64,000 nucleotides of DNA from Micropterix aruncella (Eukaryota; Arthropoda; Insecta; Lepidoptera; Micropterigidae), in NCBI GenBank assembly GCA_944548615.1, contig OX155954.1, forward strand, positions 1,903,335 through 1,967,334, written 5' to 3'. The notes under the pieces were generated by a model, which saw only the letters and a program-made list of their open reading frames with translations, made no database searches and was not told the DNA's origin. A program made the position numbers and the translations under genes. Shown piece by piece: positions 13,001 to 20,502 of the stretch. The first letter of the stretch is position 1. Every line of letters starts with the position of its first letter.

Positions 13001-16000
13001 TACACTTGGTCCTCTGAGCGGGGCCTTTGTGCAAAGTAAAAGAAACAAAAGAAAAGGAAAAATCTTAGTGTGAATAAAACATAAGGAAAAAGAACTAAAA
13101 ACATTACAAAAAAGCAATAAAAATTATTGATTTTTAATCAACGTAAGAATAAAATAAAATCCCTATTATGAGTCAAATGCCTTATCTATCAATACCTTAT
13201 CATCGAACATGGATCGATTTGGAATCTTCTCGGGTGATAAATACCGTTCACTTCAAATTTGGCAAATGTAAAACACTACTTTCATTATACAGATGGACGG
13301 CAGCATTATTATGTACAAATCTCTAAACAGAGGCCTCGTAGGCATATCGAGTGGTTTGTGCATAATGAACGCTCTCCGTCTGTCGACTGCACTCCCCTGA
13401 TTTACTCGTAATACCCAATTTACCTGAATAACTGATAAATTTCCAATTATGTAGAAATACGACAAAAAATAATTTTATTTAATTTAAAGCAATTCACAAA
13501 CAATATTACAATTTACAATTTAAAACATCAAATAAAATATTACATAACCAAATTACTTGATCCACAGCATGAAATTAAACTCAATAATTAACCAGTTGGG
13601 CGCCAAAAATGCCTATCGGCATTTTACGTTGTTTGACAGATACACGCGCATAGCCCTTTCGGCTGGCCCCCATATATATTACATAAATATATAATATCCA
13701 TGACTAATAAGATTAATTATTATGTAACAAGAGGGAATTCATGAAAAAACGATATTGTTAGTATTATCTACAAAATTGACCAAATTGTATTTATCTACAA
13801 AATCGACCAAAAAGTTGCGGCGTAGTTTGTTGTGCGCGAAGTCGCTCAAGTAAGCAAATCTTGGGCTTGGGCGGGCATTTTACAAACATAGAGTTACATT
13901 AATTAATTAAAACGATAAATATAAAACTTTTTGTTTCATTGATCTTTCAAATCAGCAAGTTTTGCTGCCGCATCCTGTACTGCTTAACTTATTATTAGAC
14001 ATATGGATACCTGCAGGGGTACGAGTAATTTGAGAGGGAAGTAAGGAATAAGCCTTTTTCTTTGAGTATTATTTTGTCTTTGCAATTGTTAATCTGATAC
14101 ATTATGCTTGATTTTGTGCAGCAAAAGAGAAGTGGCAATCTTGTAAGTCTTGTGATGAAATACACCTCTTACTATTTTTCACAAACTATCCACTAAATGC
14201 TCTCATATTGTTTTTTCCTAGATGACACGCGGTGGGAGACAGTCACCCGAACGGCGAGCGGATCGGCCGAAGATTTCAGCGTTTCCTATCAGAGTCTACT
14301 CCCGTCGACCGCTTACTCCTTCAGGGTCATCGCTTACAACATGTACGGCATAAGCTATCCGGCTTATTCCGAGGACATCATTCTGACCCCTTCCAAGTTG
14401 TATCTGGAGTACGGGTACTTGCAACACCGACCATTCTACAGGCAGACGTGGTTCATGGTCGCCTTGGCCGCTACGTCCATCATCATCATCATTATGGTCA
14501 TTGCCATACTGTGCGTGAAGAGCAAGAGCGATAAATATAAACGTAAGTATTCTATGCTACTAAATTATTATTATTACATATTTTTTATTTATTTTTTATT
14601 CTATTTTACTTGGTAATTTACAATTATCTACAGTAAATGGACATATACAATTACAATGTTATAGCCGAGAATCCAGTAGCAAAAAACTGATAACATGTTA
14701 TGCCAGAAACTGTTGCCAGTGATCCTTTTTTAATGTCGCCTAACTAGGCAATATCCTGTTCTAAGGCGGACAATACAAATTGTTGTAAATATATTTTAAA
14801 CCAATATAAAAAACTAAGTAATGATAGAAAATTTGAATCTACACTAAGACCTATTATTATTAATTCTTACGAGCTGGAAAATTGAATATTTAATTTAATA
14901 TATTAAAAACTTGGCCATTTAGGCCACATTAGTTAATCATCAGACGTAGTCCATGAAACATTCCAAACTGTGATAACTTTATTTTTGATTCACTAGTACG
15001 GATTTAGTGAGAGTGATCCCGTTTCCTGGCTCCCTGACGTTTTATAACTTTACCTCTGACCGTGGAAATACAGGGTAAACCTTATGTTTTTACACTTTTG
15101 ATCTCGCACTTTTCAACCTCATTAAAAAACTACAAGTATGAAAATTAATGTCTATTTAAATAAAAGTAGACAAATAGGAAAATCATTTTTTAAATATTAT
15201 ATAATTATCCACCATCCTGACGCTGGCATTGCTCAAATCAGCCACCCAACACTTTGCAAAATTTTGTGACATAAACCGCGTGGGATGTAGGCTATCTCTT
15301 TGCGAATATTTGCCTAAGCTAAGTATTGCGGATTACCTTTGAGATAACCCCATAAAAATAAATTAGGGCAAACCAAGTCTGCGGATGGGGGTGTCACCAC
15401 TGTGCAATACTAATATCGGGAACATTTTCTTCACCACCTTGTTAAATTGGATATACCTTGTGCAACTTTCTCTTTGCTCCTCCTGCTCCGTTGCTGTCCT
15501 GAATTTTTTTTCAATGTGGTTGAACTGGTCTCGAACTTCTTGATCTACGACTTCATAAAATTTACACTGAGACACTGATTTAAATTGTATAGGAACGATT
15601 TCAAAAGTACAAAAGCCTATGGCCCACCTGTGTGTTTGTGTGCGGCGGCATCGTTTGATTCATTTTAGCAAATCTTCCTAATGTCAATGGCACGTACTTG
15701 AAAACAAAAAGCTGCCAAAGATACTTTAAGTAGAAACAAACTCATAGGCTTTCTTTGAAGGGTACACTCTTGTGGTCAAAAACCTTGTATATAATACAAC
15801 CAATTTCATTTCTTCATATTCATATCCAAAGATAAAGTTATCATGGGAATGAAACTTTCTCTACCTACGTAGGGAAAGTTTTCAATGGTATATCTGCCTG
15901 TGCATGCGTCTGATCCACTTGTTTTAATCCAATCCATAAAAGACAGGTTTTTGTTAAAACGACTGTACTATATTAATTTGACTTTGAATTATTGCTGTCA

Positions 16001-17817
16001 GGTAGAGGCCGTGTAAGTGACCTCAAATCTGTGACCAGACTAGAGGATGGAAAAATCCATCGAAATTTAGTAGTAAGGCCGTGAGGTTTGCCTGTTGGGT
16101 GCACTTCCCAGGGTCTCGTTGTAAGGCGTTGGACTCTTACGGGCAGTTGGCATAGTTTGACAAGGATCATTATGTCCACTAAGTCTTTACGTTCACTCCA
16201 TGGGAGACAGAATGACACGATGTTGTTATAACTCCCTGGGGTGACAAGTTCGCCCGTTGTAATTGACACTCCTCAATGTACTTAGTTGTAATTTTTTTCA
16301 AACAGAAGAGGCGCAAAAGACACTAGAAGAATCACTGGCGATGGATGGATCGGAACGTGGGTCTTTAGCGATGGATCTCTACCGATCGCGCGGCGGCGGA
16401 GCTGTCAACATGGCCGGAGCGAACACTTCCACGGGCAGCGGATTAACTGGAACGCTCAGACGCAACCGAAACGGACCGCCTCCCTTAGGAAAATCTCCTC
16501 CCCGACCTTCTCCGGCGCAAGTGGCGTACCACAGCGACGAAGAAAGCCTCAAGGAGTACGACGAAAACCCTGATGATAGTTCAGTGACGGAGAAACCATC
16601 GGAGATGAGCTCATCAGACTCTCAGGTAAATTATCACTAAATATTTAAAATACGTAATGTCTGTGCGTTGGACTAACTACAACTCAATAAGGACAGGAAG
16701 ATTTTATATTTTATTATAAGGCTGTACGAGACAGCAAGACGAATGTTTAAAGGAGTAACTCTGTTTTATGAAACTAAGTAACATTTTTTTTAAATAGGGT
16801 ACTGAGGAAAAGCATTTTTTTATATTCAACTTTTGAATAAAATTCAGATTTTTACTAGTAACAAAGGCCTAAATAAAATAAAAATATTTAAAAAGGCCTA
16901 CACTACCTCCGAACCTCCAATAGTTTGTGCGCGATAGTTTAAAGGCGGGTAACATTCCACTACAAAACTTTTCTCAATAATGGAGACAGCTTCAGATTCG
17001 ATTCTGGAGGTCGATTTGGTCTCTGAGAAGTATCAATTCTCTGAACGTCTCAGATGCACAGCCCTCCGTCCAAATTTATAACTTTACTTCCTATCTCAGA
17101 TCGTAGAATCATACATCCCAAAAGACCACGAGTACAAATTAAATAAATACCATGATCTCGCAAATGCCGTCACCTAGAACGGCTTCACTGTTCACCTTTA
17201 TGCTGTGGAAGTTGTCAATCATGGGGTGCCAAATCTCTGTTTCACCTCTTTCCAATCTTACCAGCTTTATCCGGTACATTGTAATAATTTGTGAGAATTG
17301 TATATATGTCACAATTGGGTTCCCTATTTGTCTTCTTTGTTTGAGAGCAGTCAGTCCAAGTAATTCCAAACAATCTTCATAATTCCTCGCGCTTTAAATT
17401 TCCAAGCTATGGTATTTTATTATTTCATTATGGGCGAACAGTGAATTGCTAGATATGCCCATATCTGAAGTGTTCTGTTTTTAGTCTATGTTACTTTTCC
17501 CTTATACATTTATCAAAAACGTTTTTAAAATGATCGAAACTGTCATATTCTTATTATATATTTCTTTGTTATAGGGTTCCGAAAGCGAAAACGAGAGTGT
17601 TCGCTCCGACCCGCACTCCTTTGTAAACCACTATGCAAACGTCAACGATTCCTTACGTCAATCGTGGAAGCGGCAAAAGCCGGTGCGGAACTATTCCAGC
17701 TACACCGACTCGGAGCCCGAGGGCAGCGCCGTCGTCAGTTTGAACGGCGGCCAGATAATAATGAACAACATGGCGCGTTCGCGGGCGCCGCTCCCAGGCT
17801 TTTCGTCGTTCGTATGA
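823..17817 (+). CDS. sdk: sidekick cell adhesion receptor, 3' part of the gene (spliced)
   Basis: Sidekick is a single-pass immunoglobulin-superfamily adhesion protein that binds homophilically; in flies it acts at tricellular junctions and in visual-system wiring, and in vertebrates in retinal synapse layers. Exons at 823-1003, 2486-2701, 7077-7273, 9194-9390, 9526-9765, 11234-11579, 12677-12955, 14222-14542, 16306-16625 and 17575-17817 join in frame with consistent phases. They encode six fibronectin III repeats, a hydrophobic span, a tail with the insect Sdk signature (KTLEES, LYRSR) and a C-terminal PDZ ligand SSFV. Ig domains and earlier FN3 repeats lie left of the window. Introns are large and full of transposable elements. 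Identification is very secure from the tail. Confidence 0.95.
1232..1404. mobile_element. small foldback/MITE-like repeat with G-rich and C-rich arms
   Basis: The left end GCACGTATCCAG followed by a G-run is mirrored by a C-run followed by CTTGGATACGTCCTTGG at the right end. The terminal word ACGTATCC is inverted at the two ends. There is no ORF. This resembles short non-autonomous DNA elements, but target duplications were not resolved. Confidence 0.45.
1925..2110 (+). mobile_element. LINE reverse transcriptase C-terminal fragment
   Basis: The + strand frame reads a stretch ending FTSIVWNRLDETLRSK then SLYSFKNE. This matches the layout at the extreme C-terminus of Jockey/CR1-type LINE polymerases (W-N-x-L ... 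S-x-x-x-F-K-x). It is short, 5'-truncated and has no other domains. Confidence 0.5.
2486..2701 (+). CDS. sdk: sdk exon: end of one FN3 repeat and start of the next
   Basis: Acceptor CCTGCAG before 2486, donor GTATTT at 2702. Finishes the repeat begun at 823 (RYYVFTVSGQTRIGWG, the F-strand tyrosine and G-strand loop) and begins the next one at the Pro-rich linker APMAPSRPNV. Phase 2 in, phase 2 out; joins to TAC TAC in the next exon. Confidence 0.93.
3700..4335 (+). mobile_element. R1/I-type LINE 3' fragment with CCHC finger
   Basis: ORF 3723-4037 contains C-x-C-x9-H-x4-C in the context CACGYGRQTAEHVIWSC, which is the C-terminal zinc-finger region of R1/I-group LINE ORF2 proteins. It is followed by a GC-rich 3' region and an A/T-rich end with AATAAA-like words near 4314-4320. 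There is no reverse transcriptase upstream, so it is a 5'-truncated copy. Confidence 0.65.
4336..5159. other. sdk intron, no gene recognised
   Basis: GC-rich up to about 4500, with inverted words (CCCGGGCAG and CTGCCCGGG), then AT-rich sequence. No conserved coding signal was seen. It may be further remnant of the neighbouring LINE. Confidence 0.5.
5513..6083. mobile_element. TTAA-flanked piggyBac-like MITE (outer copy, interrupted)
   Basis: It starts TTAACCCCTCAGGCC and ends GGCCTGAAGGGTTAA, so it has TTAA borders and inverted CCC..GGG ends as in piggyBac-class elements. Near the left end is a palindrome GGCCGATATCGGCC. It carries a second element at 5582-5891. A relative without that insertion lies at 6451-6720. 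There is no coding capacity. Confidence 0.75.
5582..5891 (+). mobile_element. TTAA-flanked piggyBac-like MITE (inner copy, 310 bp)
   Basis: Begins TTAACCCGTTGAGTATGAG and ends ACTCCAAGGGTTAA. The left part contains two near copies of a ~35-bp unit ending CCAAATCTGGTCGCG. A second copy, inverted, is at 9803-10116. It is inserted exactly at a TTAA of the outer MITE, as shown by the uninterrupted sequence at 6451-6720. Confidence 0.8.
6240..7000 (-). mobile_element. LINE reverse transcriptase fragment, minus strand, split by a MITE
   Basis: Translated on the - strand, the segment below 6450 gives a CR1/Jockey-like RT block (FDCVNHNI, then a Tyr-Leu-Lys turn). The segment above 6720 gives what looks like the preceding block. 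The TTAA element at 6451-6720 sits between them. Several stops mark it as dead. Confidence 0.5.
6451..6720. mobile_element. TTAA-flanked piggyBac-like MITE (uninterrupted copy)
   Basis: Left end TTAACGCCTCAGGCCCC, right end GGCCTGAAGGGTTAA. It shares its ends, the GGCCGATATCGGCC palindrome and its interior with the element at 5513-6083 but lacks the 310-bp insertion. It therefore gives the empty site for that insertion. Confidence 0.75.
7077..7273 (+). CDS. sdk: sdk exon: second half of an FN3 repeat
   Basis: Acceptor TTTGAAG before 7077, donor GTATGT at 7274. Encodes YYTIQQKENDATWQTI ... TTYQFRIRATNDIGPS, the typical C- to G-strand half of an FN3 fold. Enters in phase 2 and ends in phase 1 at the FN3 boundary. 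Confidence 0.93.
7562..9013. mobile_element. TTAA-flanked element, 1.45 kb, non-coding
   Basis: The left end TTAACCCCTCGCG and right end CGCGAGGGGTTAA are perfect 13-bp inverted repeats including the TTAA. Subterminal GGGCCGTCTGG words recur near the right end (two copies within 60 bp) and GGCCCG occurs near the left. No transposase ORF is visible. It fits a non-autonomous piggyBac-class element and lies wholly in an sdk intron. Confidence 0.7.
9194..9390 (+). CDS. sdk: sdk exon: first half of an FN3 repeat
   Basis: Acceptor TTTTTTCAG before 9194, donor GTGAGT at 9391. Encodes APSKMVEGVRVVPITTTSVQ and on to GGYRILYQ. It opens in phase 1, as the other FN3-start exons do, and ends in phase 0. 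Confidence 0.94.
9526..9765 (+). CDS. sdk: sdk exon: FN3 repeat end and next FN3 start
   Basis: Acceptor CCGTTTCAG before 9526, donor GTGAGC at 9766. Eighty codons, phase 0 both ends. Contains DRNYEISVAAFNSQGAGP (F-G strands), an Ala/Pro-rich linker and ALRWKPPQLSQQNGDLLGYK. It is clearly more GC-rich than the introns around it. Confidence 0.94.
9803..10116 (-). mobile_element. TTAA-flanked piggyBac-like MITE, inverted copy of 5582-5891
   Basis: The sequence is the reverse complement of the 5582-5891 MITE with scattered differences, bounded by TTAA at 9803-9806 and 10113-10116. It sits 37 bases after the end of the preceding sdk exon, which is very close to a splice donor. Confidence 0.8.
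10205..10700 (+). mobile_element. CR1/Jockey-like LINE fragment
   Basis: Reading + strand frames gives VRPIIEYSYRLWNPYLCEDF, then VQRRATEM and FKRRRQRED, then LKNIYKFNVDTN. This order is the C-terminal third of a CR1-like LINE polymerase. Frames shift several times. The same family appears at 49391-49702 and 17210-17400 on the other strand. Confidence 0.65.
10701..11233 (+). other. sdk intron, no gene recognised
   Basis: Contains short open frames without recognisable domains and AT-rich repeats of ATACTCGATA-like words at 11040-11175. It ends in the pyrimidine tract and CAG of the next sdk exon. Confidence 0.5.
11234..11579 (+). CDS. sdk: sdk exon: FN3 end and next FN3 start
   Basis: Acceptor TTATTTTGCAG before 11234, donor GTGAGT at 11580. 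Encodes IFYLMTDSPEDLDPTKK, then the YRIQILAFNPAGDGP core (F-G strands), the linker LPGPPVGINF and VSWQTPKRKNGLIVGYIVTY. Phase 0 in, phase 1 out. Confidence 0.94.
11905..12500 (+). mobile_element. 5'-truncated non-LTR retroposon, 'EVGARG' LINE family
   Basis: Shares its sequence order with copies at 16945-17200, 25540-25925, 35235-35625 and 53590-54750: a decayed C-terminal coding block, a CGAAGGGGGAGTGAATG segment, then a 3' end around GTATTATGATG and GTCGGTGAATT followed by T/A-rich tail. This copy has internal deletions. Copies differ at the 5' end but agree at the 3' end, as expected from LINE retroposition. Confidence 0.65.
12677..12955 (+). CDS. sdk: sdk exon: FN3 end and last FN3 start
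   Basis: Acceptor TTATTGCAG before 12677, donor GTAGCG at 12956. Encodes FSKQVKQKVTETRL, GYTFTVRALTIEAGP and then VDLRWLNSPSGKGPLLGYYI. Phase 1 both ends, so the 21-nt segment at 14122-14142 could be included or skipped without changing frame. Confidence 0.94.
13587..13680. repeat. end fragment of a TTAACC-bordered MITE family
   Basis: TTAACCAGTTGGGCGCC followed by ATGCCTATCGGCATTTT and TTTGACAGAT matches the element start at 34974-35090 with several differences. The right border is not clear, so this is probably a truncated copy. Confidence 0.45.
14122..14142 (+). CDS. sdk: candidate 21-nt sdk microexon
   Basis: A 21-base segment is bounded by TTTTGTGCAG and by GTAAGTC, both strong splice signals, with a pyrimidine-rich stretch upstream. 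It fits phase 1/phase 1 between the exons at 12677-12955 and 14222-14542 and would add seven residues (AKEKWQS, then Tyr replaces the joining Asp) in a loop of the last FN3 repeat. Direct joining without it also gives a good reading (KKDDTRWETV). Treat it as optional until transcripts are checked. Confidence 0.5.
14222..14542 (+). CDS. sdk: sdk exon: last FN3 end and transmembrane segment
   Basis: Acceptor TTTTTTCCTAG before 14222, donor GTAAGT at 14543. Finishes the last FN3 repeat (TAYSFRVIAYNMYGIS), runs through a juxtamembrane stretch and encodes the single membrane span (WFMVALAATSIIIIIMVIAI) followed by a basic stop-transfer KSKSDKYK. Confidence 0.96.
15985..16280 (+). repeat. dispersed SINE-like repeat, copy 1
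   Basis: Aligns by eye with 63125-63405 over most of its length in the same orientation (shared blocks: CTCAAATCTGTGACCAGAC, AAGGCGTTGGACTCTTA, CATGGGAGACAGAAT). The block GGTAAGGCGTTGGACT resembles the 5' part of a tRNA, but a full tRNA fold was not established. It ends just before the sdk exon at 16306. Confidence 0.55.
16306..16625 (+). CDS. sdk: sdk exon: cytoplasmic tail
   Basis: Acceptor TTTCAAACAG before 16306, donor GTAAAT at 16626. Encodes QEAQKTLEESLAMDG, LYRSR, a Gly/Pro-rich segment with GTLRRNRNGPPPLGKSPPRP, and acidic YHSDEESLKEYDENPDDSS. These are the conserved cytoplasmic motifs of insect Sidekick. Phase 1 in, phase 0 out. Confidence 0.96.
16945..17400 (+). mobile_element. 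LINE fragments: 'EVGARG' family (+) joined to CR1-like piece (-)
   Basis: 16945-17200 repeats the decayed C-terminal block and the ACCATGATCTCGCAAATGCC segment found in the other copies. From about 17210 the - strand reads part of the CR1-like C-terminus (LKQRRQ, as in 49391-49702). Both pieces are truncated and lie in the last sdk intron. Confidence 0.55.
17575..17817 (+). CDS. sdk: sdk last coding exon with PDZ ligand
   Basis: Acceptor TTTGTTATAG before 17575; stop TGA at 17815-17817. Encodes SFVNHYANVNDSLRQSWKRQ, VRNYSSYTDSEPEGSAVVSL and ends RSRAPLPGFSSFV. The last four residues are a class I PDZ-binding motif, known in Sidekick proteins to recruit membrane scaffold proteins. Confidence 0.97.
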   Translation, partial: GSESENESVRSDPHSFVNHYANVNDSLRQSWKRQKPVRNYSSYTDSEPEGSAVVSLNGGQIIMNNMARSRAPLPGFSSFV

Positions 17818-18725
17818 CAGGACGCCCTGATAAACAGTGATATAGTTATAACGGACACTATGCATATTTAGGCTAAGTTCAGATGGTTGCGAGTTTGTCG
17901 CGCGTCAACGAACGTTAGAACATTAAGGTGAGGAGCGGTAAAGCGCGGGCGTCGCGGGTTGACCCGCCGTGTGTCAGTCTGTTTTAGTGGAGCATACAAA
18001 ATAGACGCGGAGGAAGCTTTAATTTTGTGGCTCATTTTGGGTCCATTCTGTTTTAGGAAATAGACTCTCTACAAGTGTTGTTACATTATATCCTAATCTC
18101 AAAGACAATGAATCTATGTTCTTTAATTACTGCAGAATGTGTATAAAATCATTTGATGACTTGCTTTAACTCTATGATATATCCCCTATTGCGGGCTCTT
18201 TATCGATTTCGTCAATAAGTAGATCAACATCATTATCTTCCGGAATACTCATTTCTTGCAGATGAGCAAAACCTAAAGCACAACACGATTGCGACTATAA
18301 CGCACTATCAACTGAACAGTACGCTGTCATTGCCTGTATTTCTAAATGCGCATCAGCGCTTGTTGGCCGGCCTCTTGAGATTTTTTCTCTGAACGTTCAT
18401 GGGAACGATTGTATGTTTTATCCACGAATGTCTTAGACGAGCGATTTAAAAATGCGCATCAGATTTTTGTCATCTGAACTTAGTCTTAGTAGGTTAAATA
18501 AATTGTTTTTAGTTGATTTAAGTAGGGAATATTTACAGTGCTTGTCATTGTTCCTGAGATGTGAAATTGTGGCACTTGTTAAACTGAACGCAATAATTGC
18601 CATATTATTTAATCGATTCGGAAAAAATGCATTTATAATGATAATAAATCAAGACTATGTAGTTATTATGTATGTAGAAAATTGTGATTCATAGGTAGGA
18701 TGAATAAAAATCTTAGTTTGTAATA
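17818..18725 (+). other. sdk: sdk 3' untranslated region (approximate)
   Basis: AT-rich sequence after the stop without recognisable coding signal. AATAAA at 18703-18708 is a plausible polyadenylation signal, so the message may end near 18720. Other AATAAA-like words occur, for example near 18495. End position is inferred. Confidence 0.45.
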
Positions 18726-19105
18726 ATTTGTAAATAAGATTACAAATTTAGTTGATTTTTAAGCCAATACTTCTATGGACCAGCGAAACTTTTGTATATA
18801 GTGTACAATTTTATTTCTAAGTATTATTTTACTGTCGCCTTTTAATGATAATAATTAAGAATTTGAAATTTGATCTCTTGTTTTTACAGCTGTTCCAAAC
18901 TTTTATATAAGTTTTAATTTATACACTTTCTATAAAATATATCGACTGTTGGCAGGCAATACTAACAAACCATTTGAAGGATTAAGGGTGGGAATGATCA
19001 ATATCAACTTTATCGTAATTCCATTTTTTTTTAATCAAATTTACTAACTTGAAAAAATATGGAGGAATTTGGAGTTTGCAAGGGTATGGAGTGAGAAAAA
19101 AATAT

Positions 19106-19279
19106 ATTATAAATAGGATAAAACGAATTTACAATGTGAAGTTGGTAGCACCCGACGTTCAACAACGTTGCAGCCGCCATTGTCCAGGGTAGACTGAAAA
19201 GTCTACCCTGGACAACGGCGGCTGCAACGTTGGGTGCTACAAATTTCACAAGGTAAATTCGTTTTATCCTATTTATAAT
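19106..19279. mobile_element. short foldback element (174 bp)
   Basis: The whole segment is a near-perfect inverted repeat around GACTGAAAAGTC: ATTATAAATAGGATAAAACG at the left is mirrored by CGTTTTATCCTATTTATAAT at the right, and the middle contains GTCTACCCTGGACAACGG. The same terminal words occur at the ends of 26243-27405, so it is a small member of that family. Confidence 0.75.
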
Positions 19280-19584
19280 GTCAAACAACGATAGTCTTCG
19301 ATTTCATTAAAAAAAATCTATAGACCGAATATATTTAAGTTTCTAAAAAAAGTATCCATTTTACTTATACAAAGTATAAATTATACCTCAGAAAAGAAGC
19401 GAAAACGTGGAAAAATCATTGGTCTTGAGCAGTATTTCCCATCACAATTACTCCTAAGCGTCAAAGAACGGACCTTGATCATTCATTCCCGTCACACATT
19501 TTCTACTCCCTTCATTTGAGGGCAGATTTTGATCTTTCTTTTGAAAATGGATCAGTTTGAGAATAAGCCACAAGATGGCATTAG

Positions 19585-19700
19585 TATCTCATTTATACTG
19601 TTCACTGACCGGAATCGGGCCCATCATAATATTATTATTATACTTCTGAGGGGTCACCCATTCACTCCCATTTTGAAGCCATAGGATTTGAGTGACATTG
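19585..19700 (-). mobile_element. 3' end of the 'EVGARG' LINE family, minus strand
   Basis: GACCGGAATCGGGCCCATCATAATA and the following CATTCACTCCCATTTTGAAGCC are the reverse complement of the 3' blocks at 25700-25880. Only about 115 bases remain. Confidence 0.6.
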
Positions 19701-19964
19701 ATCATTTTTCCCTGTAACCCTTTATTTGTCAAAGCTCCCTTATTTAATATACAATATACAGATCGTCTGGTTAGTGATTTACATTTCAAGCCGATAACCA
19801 TTTATTACTCACTGTAACATTGCGTAACTATAAAACTAGCATTACAAATAAAAATTCAAAGCACTGATTAGATATAAAACGTCTTTATTAATATTATCAT
19901 TGTAGGAATTATGAAACTTCAATACACACTGCCTTCTGAAATTTAAATTTCATGTAATGAAACG

Positions 19965-19970
19965 TTTATT
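19965..19970 (-). terminator. AIMP2: candidate polyadenylation signal of AIMP2
   Basis: TTTATT on the + strand reads AATAAA on the - strand, about 155 bases past the AIMP2 stop. Another TTTATT overlaps the stop region at 20124, but is too close to be the only signal. Confidence 0.4.
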
Positions 19971-20125
19971 TATTTTCATAAGTTACATAAAGAGAATTGT
20001 AATGCACAATCTTATCAATCGATGACAATTTTTTTCAACAATAACGATGTTGTCATAGTAGCCATGTTAAGAGACTGAATATTGTCGAAATAAATGACGG
20101 TTTTTGAAAATCTTACGTTACTGTT

Positions 20126-20502
20126 TTATTTGAGAAGCGCGGTGCACCTCTGCATCCATTTCTGCACGGCCGGGTTTTTTAATTTAGGCAGATTTCCGTT
20201 TTGCAAGATGCTATACAATAACAAATCAGCGCCCGATATTTTATCGCTCACCAGCCAATCGGCCTTTGATAACCTAGCGATAATAACAGTTGAAATGAAT
20301 TGCTTCTTGCTCGGCGGAGTGGATTCTCTTTGTAAGATATAGCAATTATCCAACATTGAATTTATGGCTAACGATTCGACTACGTTATCCTTGAAAGACA
20401 AAGTACTGGGAATGGACGCTATGAGAAACCGAAGGATGTTGGATTCGCCTTGAATTGGGACAGCAGCCGTCGGCGATAGAATCAATGCCGTATCCTCGCC
20501 AC
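20126..20502 (-). CDS. AIMP2: AIMP2 exon 4 (GST-C-like domain)
   Basis: Acceptor TATTTTATTTTAG (- strand) just above 20502; stop TAA at 20126-20128. Encodes PIQGESNILRFLIASIP and, at the end, ADWLVSDKISGADLLLYSIL and VQKWMQRCTALLK. Enters in phase 1 from exon 3. Confidence 0.94.

Noticed and set aside
15363..15575. 70-codon minus-strand frame that looked like a transposase fragment
   Set aside because: I could not match it to a family with any confidence; left unannotated.
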